From contig JARGPI010000015.1 of NCBI GenBank assembly GCA_029213005.1, forward strand, positions 1 through 64,000: DNA of 64,000 nt. Reading direction: 5' to 3'. The notes under the pieces were generated by a model. It was given only the letters and a program-made list of their open reading frames with translations. It ran no database searches and was not told the DNA's origin. Positions within the stretch are counted from its first letter, which is position 1. Every line of letters begins with the position of its first letter. Source of the DNA: Verrucomicrobiales bacterium. GTDB lineage: Bacteria > Verrucomicrobiota > Verrucomicrobiia > Verrucomicrobiales > DEV007. The position numbers were made by a program, and so were the translations under genes. Positions 1 to 8,799 of this stretch are shown in pieces.

Positions 1-53
1 CTCTTGCTCTTGCTCTTGCTCTTGCTCTTGCTCTTGCTCTTGCTCTTGCTCTT
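1..53. repeat. Hexanucleotide tandem repeat (CTCTTG)n
   Basis: Eight exact copies of CTCTTG plus five further bases run from the first base of the window, so the array may extend further left. One frame would read as alternating leucine codons, but no gene is evident. Arrays of this kind can change length by slippage. I see no start codon, ribosome site or downstream protein that would make it part of a gene. Confidence 0.95.
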
Positions 54-60
54 AAAACGG

Positions 61-93
61 GGAGCAAGAACAAGATTAGGAGCAAGAACAAGA
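61..93. repeat. Two direct copies of GGAGCAAGAACAAGA, near-complement of the CTCTTG array
   Basis: The 15-base sequence GGAGCAAGAACAAGA occurs at 61-75 and again at 79-93. It resembles the reverse complement of the neighbouring CTCTTG array (CAAGAG units) with scattered changes, so a transcript could fold the two blocks together across the short A-rich spacer at 54-60. No gene is seen in 1-182. Confidence 0.7.
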
Positions 94-117
94 GTGAAAG
101 ATCAGGCGATTTCAGGA

Positions 118-158
118 GATTGTACCCTGTACAGTGGCGGACTGTACAGGGTACAATC
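118..158. repeat. Palindromic interspersed repeat, copy 1 (inverted pair)
   Basis: Two units of the TGTACCCTGTACA family face each other, forming an 18-bp perfect stem (118-135 with 141-158) and a five-base loop GGCGG. It starts 24 bases beyond the dnaB stop codon, on the 3' side of that gene. There is no T-run, so it is not a classical terminator. A role in mRNA 3'-end stability or termination is an inference. The same unit is found at four other places in this window. Confidence 0.9.
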
Positions 159-182
159 CGCGTTTAAAGGTCGGAAAACCCT

Positions 183-1700
183 CTATTCCTGATGATGATC
201 CAGCGCGGAATTCCCGAAGCGCATAAATTCCTTCTCGAATGTCAGCGGGACATCGCCGGTACCACCGTTACGCTGTTTGGCGATGATGAATTTTGCGGTC
301 CCGGCCATTTCCTCTCTCTCCTCGTCATTCTCTGCGTAATACTCTTCACGCATCAAAAGACCAACCAGGTCGGCGTCCTGCTCGATTGAACCGGACTCAC
401 GAAGGTCACTCATTTTCGGAGCACCACCACGACCGTCAGGATTCCGGTTAAGCTGGGCCAAAACGATGATCGGGATATTCAATTCTTTGGCGATGCCTTT
501 GATCCCGCCGGAAATCTCAGCAACCTCTTTCTCACGACCTTCGCGGGCTGCCACATCGGGCGCTTTGAGGAGCTGAAGGTAGTCAATCGCGATAAAACCG
601 ATGTCGTGCTGCTGTTTGAGACGACGGGCTTTGGCTCGCAATTCGTTGATCGACAGACCCGGAGTATCATCGATCCAAATCGGTGCTTCGGCCATCTCAC
701 CGGCGACTTTCATCAGTTTCGGGAAATCCTGTTTACTGAGGAAACCACCCCGCAGTTTTGACATGTGAACGCGAGCTCTCGAACAGAGCACCCGCTGAAC
801 CAGTGATTCCGCGGACATCTCAAGACTGAACACCGCACAGGCAACCGGATTTTTCTCCCGGATCGCCATGTTTTCCACAATGTTCATCACGAACGATGTT
901 TTACCCATCGCAGGACGGGCCGCGACAACGATCATCTCACCGCCGTGCATCCCGTTGGTCATCTTATCAATGTCATCGAACCCGGTCATAAGACCGAGCG
1001 AGACCCCGCCATTCATGATCTGCTCGAGTGTCTGAACCACGTTCATCACACTCGTTTTCATGTTTTTGATCTCGTTCTCGTTTTCGGTGGCGTCCCGGAT
1101 TTTAAGAACCGATTTTTCCACCCCGTCGAGGAAGACAGCGGCATCGTCGGGATGCTCGTAAGCTTCCGCCACGCACTTGGTACAATCGGCGATGACGCGA
1201 CGGAGGATAAACTTTTTCTTCAGGACCTCAACGTAGGGACCGAACATGGCGGTCGTCGGGACATCGTCGAGCAGCTCGGCGACAAATTTAGGTCCCCCGA
1301 CCCGATCCATCAATTCTTTGTCCTGAAGTTCCGAATTCAGCAGAATCACATCGAGTTGACCGCCCTGCTGAGTCCGGTAAAGGCTGATGATGGTTTCGAA
1401 AATGATACGGTGAGCTGAGACATAGAAAAACTCCGGGCTCTTTAAAACATTCTCCGCCATCGGGATAATGTTGGTCGGGTCCTTCAGCATACAACTGAGC
1501 ACGGCCCGCTCGGCATCGGCATCGACCGGCATTGATCGGAGGACATCCTCGGCGCTTCCGGGCTTGATTCCATCCTTCTTTTTCCCTTTGCCCCGCCACT
1601 TGGAAGGACCGTTTTTCAGGGAATCGCCCTCTGGCATATATCCCGGATCGTGATGGATTTGTTCGTGATTACCGACGTTCGGCGGAACTGAATTTGGCAT
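183..1700 (-). CDS. dnaB: Replicative DNA helicase DnaB
   Basis: This is the hexameric 5'-3' helicase that unwinds DNA ahead of the replication fork. The DnaB N-terminal helical domain lies at about residues 58-160. The RecA-like motor follows, with Walker A ARPAMGKTS near 261-269, Walker B in IAIDYLQLL, and the family motif LRESGSIEQDADL. An open frame runs further upstream to 1811, but it crosses the rplI terminator. I chose ATG 1700 (MPNSVPPN), which gives 505 residues. The first 50 or so residues are polar and lysine-rich with no recognisable domain. That is longer than in typical DnaB, and the true start could be slightly internal. It lies downstream of rplI, a neighbour seen in many bacteria, but a terminator hairpin separates the two genes. 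Confidence 0.97.
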   Translation of the reverse strand: MPNSVPPNVGNHEQIHHDPGYMPEGDSLKNGPSKWRGKGKKKDGIKPGSAEDVLRSMPVDADAERAVLSCMLKDPTNIIPMAENVLKSPEFFYVSAHRIIFETIISLYRTQQGGQLDVILLNSELQDKELMDRVGGPKFVAELLDDVPTTAMFGPYVEVLKKKFILRRVIADCTKCVAEAYEHPDDAAVFLDGVEKSVLKIRDATENENEIKNMKTSVMNVVQTLEQIMNGGVSLGLMTGFDDIDKMTNGMHGGEMIVVAARPAMGKTSFVMNIVENMAIREKNPVACAVFSLEMSAESLVQRVLCSRARVHMSKLRGGFLSKQDFPKLMKVAGEMAEAPIWIDDTPGLSINELRAKARRLKQQHDIGFIAIDYLQLLKAPDVAAREGREKEVAEISGGIKGIAKELNIPIIVLAQLNRNPDGRGGAPKMSDLRESGSIEQDADLVGLLMREEYYAENDEEREEMAGTAKFIIAKQRNGGTGDVPLTFEKEFMRFGNSALDHHQE

Positions 1701-1765
1701 GTGTGTTTGGCTGGTTGTGGTGAACTTTTCCCGCCTCAAATGCCCCCAACCTTTCGGTTCGACAC

Positions 1766-1800
1766 AAAAAAAAGCGGTTCGCCAGTTAAGCGAGCCGCCT
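1766..1800 (-). terminator. Rho-independent terminator after rplI
   Basis: On the minus strand a nine-position stem (1790-1798 with 1774-1782, one internal mismatch) with a seven-base loop is followed by eight T residues (1773-1766). It begins about 50 bases after the rplI stop and lies before the dnaB start. It probably ends or attenuates transcription from rplI. Confidence 0.75.
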
Positions 1801-1851
1801 TTAAAGTGCAACGAATATTAGGATAAAATTGCTTTTATCGATATTCGAAAT

Positions 1852-2340
1852 TTAAGAATTGCTGTCTTTATCGTCAGTCTTTTCAGGAGCAATTACCCGA
1901 ACTGAGATCTCAGCAGGAAGAGTTGGATGAATTTTCACCGGAATCTTGTAGGTATCCAAAGTTTTGATCGGACTGTCGAGCAGGATCTGGTGGCGATCGA
2001 TGTCAAGAGACTTACTTTTCTCTTTAATCAGAGCAGCGATATCAGCAGTTGTGATGGAACCGAAAGCTTTTCCGCCCTGTCCGATAGAAAGTTCCATCGT
2101 GAGACGAAGTTTCTTCAGTTTTTCTGCGATGCGTTCTGCTTCTGCGAGCTCTTCAGCTTCGCGCTCTTTACGAACTGTCTTGAGGTGCTCGATGTGACGG
2201 AGGTTACCGCGTGTTGCTTCGTAAGCTTTCCCCTGAGGCAAGAGAAAGTTGCGAGCGAAACCACGCTTCACTTTAACGATGTCTGACTCGGCGCCGAGGC
2301 CGTCGACTTTTTGCCTGAGGATTACTTCTGTAGTTGCCAT
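1852..2340 (-). CDS. rplI: 50S ribosomal protein L9
   Basis: L9 binds 23S rRNA in the large subunit. The 162-residue product has the typical N-terminal domain (VILRQKVDGLG, then VKVKRGFARNFLLPQGKA), a long charged connecting helix at about 45-80, and a C-terminal domain ending in an acidic tail. The usual partners rpsF, ssb and rpsR are not in this window; the divergent neighbour is an unknown protein. A TTGACA -35 element upstream suggests its own promoter. Confidence 0.97.
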   Translation of the reverse strand: MATTEVILRQKVDGLGAESDIVKVKRGFARNFLLPQGKAYEATRGNLRHIEHLKTVRKEREAEELAEAERIAEKLKKLRLTMELSIGQGGKAFGSITTADIAALIKEKSKSLDIDRHQILLDSPIKTLDTYKIPVKIHPTLPAEISVRVIAPEKTDDKDSNS

Positions 2341-2373
2341 TGAGCTCGAAAATTGGTTTAAAAAAGGACGGGA

Positions 2374-2402
2374 CCTGTAAGCCCCTTGCAGGGTATTGTC
2401 AA
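2374..2402 (-). promoter_or_regulatory. Possible rplI promoter
   Basis: On the minus strand a perfect TTGACA (2402-2397) is followed after 16-17 bases by TTACAG/TACAGG, a weak -10. It lies 35-60 bases upstream of the rplI start. The -35 is convincing and the -10 is not. Confidence 0.4.
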
Positions 2403-2510
2403 CCGCTGACTGGTAATACCTGAAAAAACGTTAATTTCCGCCGTTTTGTCTTTTCCGTTGTGTTAACCCGATGTGTGGTCTTGTTTGATTTACCCGCGCC
2501 ACACATTGTA

Positions 2511-3026
2511 ATGTCGATCGAAAACTCTTTTTGCCACTGCGACTGGGATAAAACCGTCGAGCTATGGAAAACCACGAAGTCGGAAGATGCCTTTGCCGAC
2601 GCCTTTTTCTCAATGGAATCAACGGAGGAAATTGAGTTTCCCCACGAAATCCACTATCACGTCGCGAGTTGGGAATTGCTCGAAGACTTTGCTGACTGGT
2701 ATCGGGACGGTTCGTTTTCGGAATCAGAGGACTGGGACCGTTTCTGCTCGGCCTGGAAGCAACTCGGCCTGATGGAGATCGAAGAATACAATTTTGGCCC
2801 GATCAACGAATTAACCGACGAACAGCAGGCCGAGGTGGTTTTCGGCGCACTGTCGCCTGAATCAGTCAAAAATGTCCGGTCCCATCTCGAGGCGATTGAT
2901 CCCAAAGGCCTCGACAAGTTTTTCCGCGAGCATGGAATGGCCATCACCGTGCCCTTCAGCGAAATCGTGGCTGAGCTTCTCAAAAAGCTCGACCCGCAGC
3001 GTGGTCTGATGATTTTTGCGGGGTGA
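2511..3026 (+). CDS. Hypothetical protein
   Basis: I do not recognise this family. ATG 2511 (MSIENSFCHCDWDKT) gives 171 residues. The frame is open back to 2460 without a better start. The protein is acidic and rich in W, E and F, with no signal peptide or membrane segment, so it is probably cytoplasmic. The C-terminal third (FFREHGMAITVPFSEIVAELLKKL) looks amphipathic. It stands alone, divergent from rplI and convergent with the sulfatase gene whose stop lies eight bases away. Confidence 0.8.
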   Translation: MSIENSFCHCDWDKTVELWKTTKSEDAFADAFFSMESTEEIEFPHEIHYHVASWELLEDFADWYRDGSFSESEDWDRFCSAWKQLGLMEIEEYNFGPINELTDEQQAEVVFGALSPESVKNVRSHLEAIDPKGLDKFFREHGMAITVPFSEIVAELLKKLDPQRGLMIFAG

Positions 3027-3033
3027 ACCGACC

Positions 3034-4425
3034 TCAATACCGGTGCTTCGCCGTTTTGGCATCACGATGGACTTCGACTGAGTCCATTGCCGCACCGGGA
3101 TCGCCCTGACTTTTCATCCAGCGGTCCAGCTCCGCAGCTAGTTTTTTCTGAACCTCCGCAACGGAGGCGGATCCGGCCAGATTGGACATTTCATAGGGAT
3201 CTTCGTTACTCAGATACACCTGCTCGGCTGGTCTTCGCATGTAACGTTTGACCCGTTCGTAGACGTCCTCTTGAGCGGGCTGCGCCCCCAGCCAGGTCGC
3301 GAAGTATGGATTGTTGAGTCGGCCGCCTCCCATGAGATGCTTCTCAATATAGAGTTCATCCGGCAGTAGATTCCGGATGTAGCGGTGAGTCCCGTCAAAC
3401 ACGGAGCGAATCGGATACGGTGGTCCTTCCGGGACGTTGTTGTGGATACCGTAAACAAATTCGCGGTGTTCGTGGGTTTCCCCGCGGAGCACTCTGGCGA
3501 AGCTGGATCCATCGAAGACACCCGGCTCAACCGTCCCGCCCGCAAGTTCTATAAGAGTCGGCACCACGTCGGCGTATTGGACCAGCGCAGACGTTCGGCT
3601 CCCGCCCTCGATTTTTCCGGGCCACGCCACGACGAGTCCGGTGTGAAGTCCCGTATTCCAATTGGTCCACTTGCAACCGGGAAACTGGGAACCCTGTTCC
3701 GAGGTAAAAATCACAATCGTGTCGTCATTTCTCCCGCTCTCCTCGAGTTTGGCAAGAATCTGTCCGATCTGAGAATCCATGTAGGTGATCTCCGCCAGGT
3801 AATCGGAAAAATGTTGCCGCGTTACCTTCGTATCTGCCAAATTTTCAGGAAGTTTTATTTTCGCCGACGGATACTTCGACGCATCGCCCATCACCCAGGG
3901 AACATGAGGCTCGACCAACCCGATCGTGAGGCAGAACGGCTGATTTTTATCCCGCTTTATAAATTCCTCCATTCCCGACAAATCCGAATCGTGCGTTGGG
4001 TTGCGAACGCAGCTCGCATCGAATCCCGGCACATCTTCAAAAGGGAACGACTCCTCCGGCTTAACGTGCTTTTTCCCGGCGAGCCCCACCCGGTATCCCA
4101 GAGGCTCCAGATAATGAACGAGGCTCTTAGTCCCCACCCGGCAGGAGGAATGATTGTAAGAACAACCGTTCCGCACCGGATAAAGCCCAGTAAACAGCTC
4201 GGCTCGACAGGGCTGACACATCGCGGAACTGAGGAAAGCCTGCTCAAAAACCAAACCCCGCGTGGCGAGTTGATCGATATTCGGCGTTTTGGCATTTTCG
4301 CCGCCATAGATCGGCAAATCGTTAAAGGTGCAATCATCCCCCATGATGACCAGAATGTTGGGACGTTCCGCAGCAAGGCAGAACCCACTGAAAAACAGAG
4401 CATAACAGGTGAACAGAAATCTCAT
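3034..4425 (-). CDS. Secreted sulfatase (S1 family)
   Basis: Predicted to hydrolyse sulfate esters, probably on sulfated polysaccharides outside the cytoplasm. A signal peptide covers about residues 1-19. Next comes the alkaline-phosphatase-fold sulfatase domain, with the metal-binding motif PNILVIMGDD near 22-31. The formylglycine motif is CQPCR at 70-74, followed by AELFTG. C70 would be converted by a formylglycine-generating enzyme. The fourth position of the motif is Cys, where Ser is usual. Total 463 residues, typical for the family. It is a single gene, divergent from the E1-alpha gene. The substrate cannot be read from the sequence. Confidence 0.93.
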   Translation of the reverse strand: MRFLFTCYALFFSGFCLAAERPNILVIMGDDCTFNDLPIYGGENAKTPNIDQLATRGLVFEQAFLSSAMCQPCRAELFTGLYPVRNGCSYNHSSCRVGTKSLVHYLEPLGYRVGLAGKKHVKPEESFPFEDVPGFDASCVRNPTHDSDLSGMEEFIKRDKNQPFCLTIGLVEPHVPWVMGDASKYPSAKIKLPENLADTKVTRQHFSDYLAEITYMDSQIGQILAKLEESGRNDDTIVIFTSEQGSQFPGCKWTNWNTGLHTGLVVAWPGKIEGGSRTSALVQYADVVPTLIELAGGTVEPGVFDGSSFARVLRGETHEHREFVYGIHNNVPEGPPYPIRSVFDGTHRYIRNLLPDELYIEKHLMGGGRLNNPYFATWLGAQPAQEDVYERVKRYMRRPAEQVYLSNEDPYEMSNLAGSASVAEVQKKLAAELDRWMKSQGDPGAAMDSVEVHRDAKTAKHRY

Positions 4426-4575
4426 GGTATGAGAGATTATCTGTTCCGGTCAGGCCTGCCAAGTCCCTACCCGCGGAATTACACCGGCCCCGGAAAACAC
4501 CCTTGCTATTTCGGGAGCATCCGCTTGAGTGGTTTCTATTAGCGGACCTTAAGAATCAAGCCTACGATCGAGGAC

Positions 4576-5607
4576 ATGACCAAGTCGAATCAACCCTCAA
4601 ACAAGCCGTTGAAAGACACCTACCTGAAGACATTCGAATGGATGCTCTACGGGCGCTTATTTGAAGACAAAATTGCCGCTCTCTACCGGGCCGGTAAAAT
4701 TGTGGGCGGCGTGTACCTGGGACGTGGTCAAGAGGCTTTCAGCGCCGCTTTGGGTGCTCAACTCAATCAATCCAAAGGCGACGTTTTTGCCGGTCTGATC
4801 CGCGATCAGGCAGGCAGAATGGCCTTCGGAGAGCCTCTGATCGAATCCGCCCGGACTTATCTCGGCTCAGTCAATGGCCCGATGAAGGGGCGCGACGGCA
4901 ACATCCACCGCGGAACGCCCCGTTCGGGAATGCCGGCGATGATCTCTCATTTAGGTTCACTGGTCGCGGTCGTTAACGGAATGTTGATCGCAAAGCGCTA
5001 CAAAGGCGAAAACCATTGTGTCGGCGGAGCGACGATCGGAGACGGAGGAACCTCAACGGGCGCCTTTCACGAGGGGCTCAATCAGGCCGCGGTGGAAAAA
5101 CTGCCCCTCGTCATCGCCGTGGCGAATAACCAATACGCTTATTCCACGCCGGAATGTCATCAGTTCGCCTGTGAAAATCTCGTCGATCGCGCCAAAGGCT
5201 ACGGTATCGCCGGTTACTCCATTGACGGAACGGACCCGATGGAATGTGTCACCGCCTTTGATGAAGCCATCAAAAAAGCCCGCTCCGGAGAAGGACCCCA
5301 GATGGTCGTCGGCAAAATGCTAAGACTGGCAGGACACGGAGAGCACGATGATGCCCGCTACATTGCCGAGGCAGACAAAAAAGATCACTACGGGAGAGAT
5401 TGCGTCGAGGTCGCAAAAACTCAGGTCATTCAGAATGACTGGCTAAATGAATCGGAAATCGCCGATCTCGTGAAACGGATTCAACTCGAAATCGAGGAGG
5501 CCACCTCTCAGGCACAGAGCGAACCCTCGCCAAGCCCGGTGACGGAAAACTGGCGCCCGCTCGCTTCCACTCATCTCATCGAGGGACAGAACAACTGGCG
5601 GGAGTGA
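4576..5607 (+). CDS. Thiamine-diphosphate-dependent E1 component, alpha subunit (PdhA/AcoA-like)
   Basis: This is the alpha subunit of an alpha2beta2 2-oxoacid (pyruvate, acetoin or branched-chain) dehydrogenase E1, which decarboxylates its substrate and passes an acyl group to E2. The thiamine-diphosphate motif is clear: GDGGTSTG at 155-162 to ANNQYAYS at 183-190. The loop with HRGTPRSGMP at 111-120 also fits. Length is 343 residues, normal for the subunit. A purine-rich GAGGAC sits just before ATG 4576. The beta subunit, E2 and E3 are not adjacent, which is unusual because alpha and beta are normally co-transcribed. The substrate therefore stays open. Confidence 0.92.
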   Translation: MTKSNQPSNKPLKDTYLKTFEWMLYGRLFEDKIAALYRAGKIVGGVYLGRGQEAFSAALGAQLNQSKGDVFAGLIRDQAGRMAFGEPLIESARTYLGSVNGPMKGRDGNIHRGTPRSGMPAMISHLGSLVAVVNGMLIAKRYKGENHCVGGATIGDGGTSTGAFHEGLNQAAVEKLPLVIAVANNQYAYSTPECHQFACENLVDRAKGYGIAGYSIDGTDPMECVTAFDEAIKKARSGEGPQMVVGKMLRLAGHGEHDDARYIAEADKKDHYGRDCVEVAKTQVIQNDWLNESEIADLVKRIQLEIEEATSQAQSEPSPSPVTENWRPLASTHLIEGQNNWRE

Positions 5608-5617
5608 TCTTAGCGGT

Positions 5618-8194
5618 TTAAACAACCATCTCGTCATCTTCCGGCTTCCAGCTGATCCTCGTGTCGGTTTCGAACTCGAAATGGTTCAGCATTCGCCGCT
5701 TTCGCGCTTCGAGCAGCTTCAGCTTACCCTCTTTTGATTGGGTATAAATCAGTTCATGTCTTCCGAAACCGGAGAACCGGAGCCGTTTTGAAAAATCGTG
5801 CGCCCGGCCTTCCCGCTCCCCGAGCCGCTTCGGAACGGCGTAAAACCGCTCACCCTGCTGGATGAGATACCGGGGATTCGAGAAAATGTCGAAAAATTCA
5901 TCCAGCGAGGTGATGACTGACACCTGCTCCACGGAACTCAATCCCGGCAAGGAAACGAGGCAACGTTTGGGTGTCACATCGACCCGGACCTTCCAGGATT
6001 GGTAGTCCGACGAAATCAAATTGAGATCCCTCAGGCTCAGGTAGATCGCTTTCACAATTTTCCGGAGTCGGCGCTGCTCCATCCAACCCGCGACCGAATG
6101 CCGGATTCCCCGGTCCCGATCGCCCCCGACTTTTAAGGTAAATCGTGAGGCAGCCAGTTTTCGGGGCGTCCGCAATTCCCGCACCGGACGGAGAAATCTG
6201 CCATCTGACACCGGGTCAATCGCCCGTTTCCAGACAAAATCGATATTCTCCCGCTTCTCCGACTCGCGGAACATCCGCTGATTGTGGGGATTAATCTCAG
6301 CAGAGGAAATGGAATCACCTAGCCCGAGTCGCTGCCATCCGTTTTCGACAAGCGTTTCGTTTTTGTGATCGATCTCAAAACCGACTCCGTGAAAGGCCTC
6401 AAAGCGCCGCTGTAACTTGGCAAAATCCCGCCCCGCATCGAATCCGACTTTTTGATCCTCCAGCTCAAATTCGGGCGGAATCGTCGCGACATGCCAAATG
6501 TTTGCGGTTTTTCCCGGAACTTTGGGATTTGAGCGAATCGCCCGCCCTCTCATCTGATTCGACATCACAAAAGAACCGATTACCGAAGCGAGAATCAGGG
6601 TGTTGATCGAGGGGGCGTCCCATCCTTCTCCGAGCAGAGCGGCGGTTCCGATCAGGCAGTTGATCTCGCCCATCTCGAACAACTCTGTCATCGCAGCGAC
6701 AACTCTTTGCCGATCCGAATCCCGAACCTCCACCTGAAGAAAAGCGGGGTCGTGAAGCAGAGGTTTCATCACCAGATTGTCGGAATCGATCCCCACTGCC
6801 AGCGCGATTTCCTCAAAGCGCCGTTCAACCAGGCCCGGAATCACCACCAGCGAACCGGTCAGCGCTGCGGGATAAAGCAATTCAATCCGGAGGCGACGCA
6901 ACAGCTCGAAAATTGGGACAACCCCAAGCTTTACCAGTGGCGGATCCACTTCGCCGGGAGAGGGAAATGCCTTTTTACGAATGTAATCGGTCAATATCAC
7001 GGCTCGCATCAACACGCCCTGAACTGACAGTTCGTGGTCCACAATTTTCGCGACGCTTTCCAGCTTCGAGGTGGAATCACGAAGCAACTTTTCGTTCTCC
7101 TCATTCCCCCGCAGCACCACGACCCGCTTTTCAATCGCCCCGAGATCTTTTAACTGAGCCTCCATCGCAGCGAGTTTTCGGGGCAGCCCCGGTGCAATTC
7201 CGGCGGTCGATTCGATCAAATCTCTGAACTGATAAAGCAGTCCCTGAAGCAACACCTCTGCCCATTCAATATCCAGTTCCCCGGGCAGTTCCTGACCATC
7301 GAGTTTGAAAATTTCCCGAATCCGCGGCGGAATGTAGCCACCGGTTTGATGTAAAAATATCGCAAGAGAAAGGAAGAAGGTCTGATGGGTCTTCAGAAAC
7401 TCGTGATCGTAATCCTCATCGATCCACTGAATCGGAGAGTTCACCCCCAAATCCTCGGCCAGATCGATGTCGAGTTGCAGATCGAGCACAAAACGCGCAA
7501 CTCCTTCATAAAAACGCTGCAACTCTTCGACGTCTTCACCCGTCGGGACACTGAAAAGGACAAAATCCTGATGAGGACAGAGATTTCCCTCCGCAACCAA
7601 CTCGGGCACGCCGACTTCCATATCAACCATGCCGCAAAACGAAGCATAGCGACTCCATTCCGCCGCCGGCACATCGATCGGTGGAGTTGCAGTGAGAGCC
7701 ACCACCATCGCCTCCGGCAGGGCCGATTTCACCAGCGACAAACATTTCCACCACATCGCGCGGAGGTGATGAGCCTCGTCGACAACCAGGGTGGCAATTT
7801 TCTTTTTGCGCAACACCTCGATAATCGAATCCATCCCGCCCTGCTTCCGGAACTCCGAACTGAGCGACTGGTAAGTGCTGATCGTCACGTCGCGGGGATC
7901 GGTGATGTCCCGGGAAAGCCAATCGGGCTCCTCTCCGTCGAGAAAATCGCGCTTCATCCGATCGATCCATTGTTCGCGGATCGCAATGGTGGGCGCAAAC
8001 ACCAAAGTGGGCGCTCCGATCTGCCGCAAGACCTCCAAACCAATCACCGTTTTGCCGGAACCCGGAGCAGAAACGAGGTGAAGATTCCGGTCATTTAAGA
8101 AATCGGGTAACTTCTCCAACACCCTCGCCTGATAAGGGCGCCACGGCTTGGAAAAGTTCATTTCCTCGACAAACGAAGGTTTAGGGTGCGACAT
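5618..8194 (-). CDS. SF2 DEAH-type helicase, large stand-alone
   Basis: A superfamily 2 helicase or translocase of 858 residues. An N-terminal RecA domain carries a Q-motif-like WRPYQ (19-23), Walker A SAPGSGKT (42-49), DEAHH (139-143) and TATPP (168-172). A helical insert of about 250 residues follows. The second RecA domain has the arginine-finger motifs GEGWDAP (522-528) and QMRGRAIR (547-554). The last 250 residues have no motif I recognise. The insert and tail resemble helicases associated with restriction or defence more than DNA repair enzymes, but no methylase or nuclease lies next to it. It is convergent with the E1-alpha gene (10-base gap) and divergent from the DUF2141 gene. Confidence 0.9.
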   Translation of the reverse strand: MSHPKPSFVEEMNFSKPWRPYQARVLEKLPDFLNDRNLHLVSAPGSGKTVIGLEVLRQIGAPTLVFAPTIAIREQWIDRMKRDFLDGEEPDWLSRDITDPRDVTISTYQSLSSEFRKQGGMDSIIEVLRKKKIATLVVDEAHHLRAMWWKCLSLVKSALPEAMVVALTATPPIDVPAAEWSRYASFCGMVDMEVGVPELVAEGNLCPHQDFVLFSVPTGEDVEELQRFYEGVARFVLDLQLDIDLAEDLGVNSPIQWIDEDYDHEFLKTHQTFFLSLAIFLHQTGGYIPPRIREIFKLDGQELPGELDIEWAEVLLQGLLYQFRDLIESTAGIAPGLPRKLAAMEAQLKDLGAIEKRVVVLRGNEENEKLLRDSTSKLESVAKIVDHELSVQGVLMRAVILTDYIRKKAFPSPGEVDPPLVKLGVVPIFELLRRLRIELLYPAALTGSLVVIPGLVERRFEEIALAVGIDSDNLVMKPLLHDPAFLQVEVRDSDRQRVVAAMTELFEMGEINCLIGTAALLGEGWDAPSINTLILASVIGSFVMSNQMRGRAIRSNPKVPGKTANIWHVATIPPEFELEDQKVGFDAGRDFAKLQRRFEAFHGVGFEIDHKNETLVENGWQRLGLGDSISSAEINPHNQRMFRESEKRENIDFVWKRAIDPVSDGRFLRPVRELRTPRKLAASRFTLKVGGDRDRGIRHSVAGWMEQRRLRKIVKAIYLSLRDLNLISSDYQSWKVRVDVTPKRCLVSLPGLSSVEQVSVITSLDEFFDIFSNPRYLIQQGERFYAVPKRLGEREGRAHDFSKRLRFSGFGRHELIYTQSKEGKLKLLEARKRRMLNHFEFETDTRISWKPEDDEMVV

Positions 8195-8281
8195 CCGACA
8201 CTACGGAACACCAAGGTATCAAGTTTACTAATGAATTCAGGGCGCGAATCGTTGGAAAGTGCAGTAATGTTCCGTATCACG

Positions 8282-8698
8282 ATGAAATTTCTTTTACCCA
8301 CACTTTTGTTTCTGGTTTCAGCATCCCTTCAGGCCGCAGATGTTGAAGTTACTGTTGATGGCGTGACTGAAACGCGCGGCACGATGATGATCGGTTTCTA
8401 CACCAACCCGCAGGATTTCCGGGTCAATGAAATTCCCCAGTCACCGAAATTTCTTGTCACCAAAGCTGGTCGGATCACGGCCGTTGCCAGAGACCTGAAA
8501 CCCGGCATCTATGCCGTCGGAGTGGTTTGGGATGTGAACAACAACGGCATCCTTGATACCAAAGGCCGCTTCAAAATTCCCACCGAACCTTACGGGTTCT
8601 CCAACAACCCAAAAGCCCGGTTTGGGCCACCGTCCTTCGACCAGTGCCTCATCCAGGTTCCTGAAAACGGAGCGAGGATCCACATCTTCCTGAAATAG
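8282..8698 (+). CDS. Secreted DUF2141 protein
   Basis: A small secreted protein of unknown function. ATG 8282 (MKFLLPTLLFLVSASLQA) starts directly at a signal peptide, so I preferred it to the upstream in-frame starts. The mature part of about 120 residues shows the DUF2141 hallmarks: an acidic DVNNNGILDT stretch (possible calcium binding), then EPYGFSNNPKARFGPPSFD. Total 138 residues, normal for the family. It stands alone between a divergent helicase and the hydrolase gene. Confidence 0.9.
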   Translation: MKFLLPTLLFLVSASLQAADVEVTVDGVTETRGTMMIGFYTNPQDFRVNEIPQSPKFLVTKAGRITAVARDLKPGIYAVGVVWDVNNNGILDTKGRFKIPTEPYGFSNNPKARFGPPSFDQCLIQVPENGARIHIFLK

Positions 8699-8775
8699 GC
8701 GGAGTTCGTTTTCGCCTGTTTGTGAGAGTGATTCCAGCGCAATCACGATTCACTGAATATTTGATTTAGACCCCG

Positions 8776-8799
8776 GGCATCCCTACATTTTGGGATGCT
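8776..8799 (+). promoter_or_regulatory. Hairpin covering the start codon of the GDSL-like hydrolase gene
   Basis: GCATCCC (8777-8783) pairs with GGGATGC (8792-8798) over an eight-base loop. The ATG at 8795-8797 is inside the 3' arm. No clear Shine-Dalgarno sequence precedes it. Such a fold could limit initiation, but this is inference. Confidence 0.4.

Noticed and set aside
3385..4542. A 385-codon open frame antisense to the first sulfatase gene
   Set aside because: It is fully covered by a gene with clear sulfatase motifs, and its translation lacks any recognisable domain.
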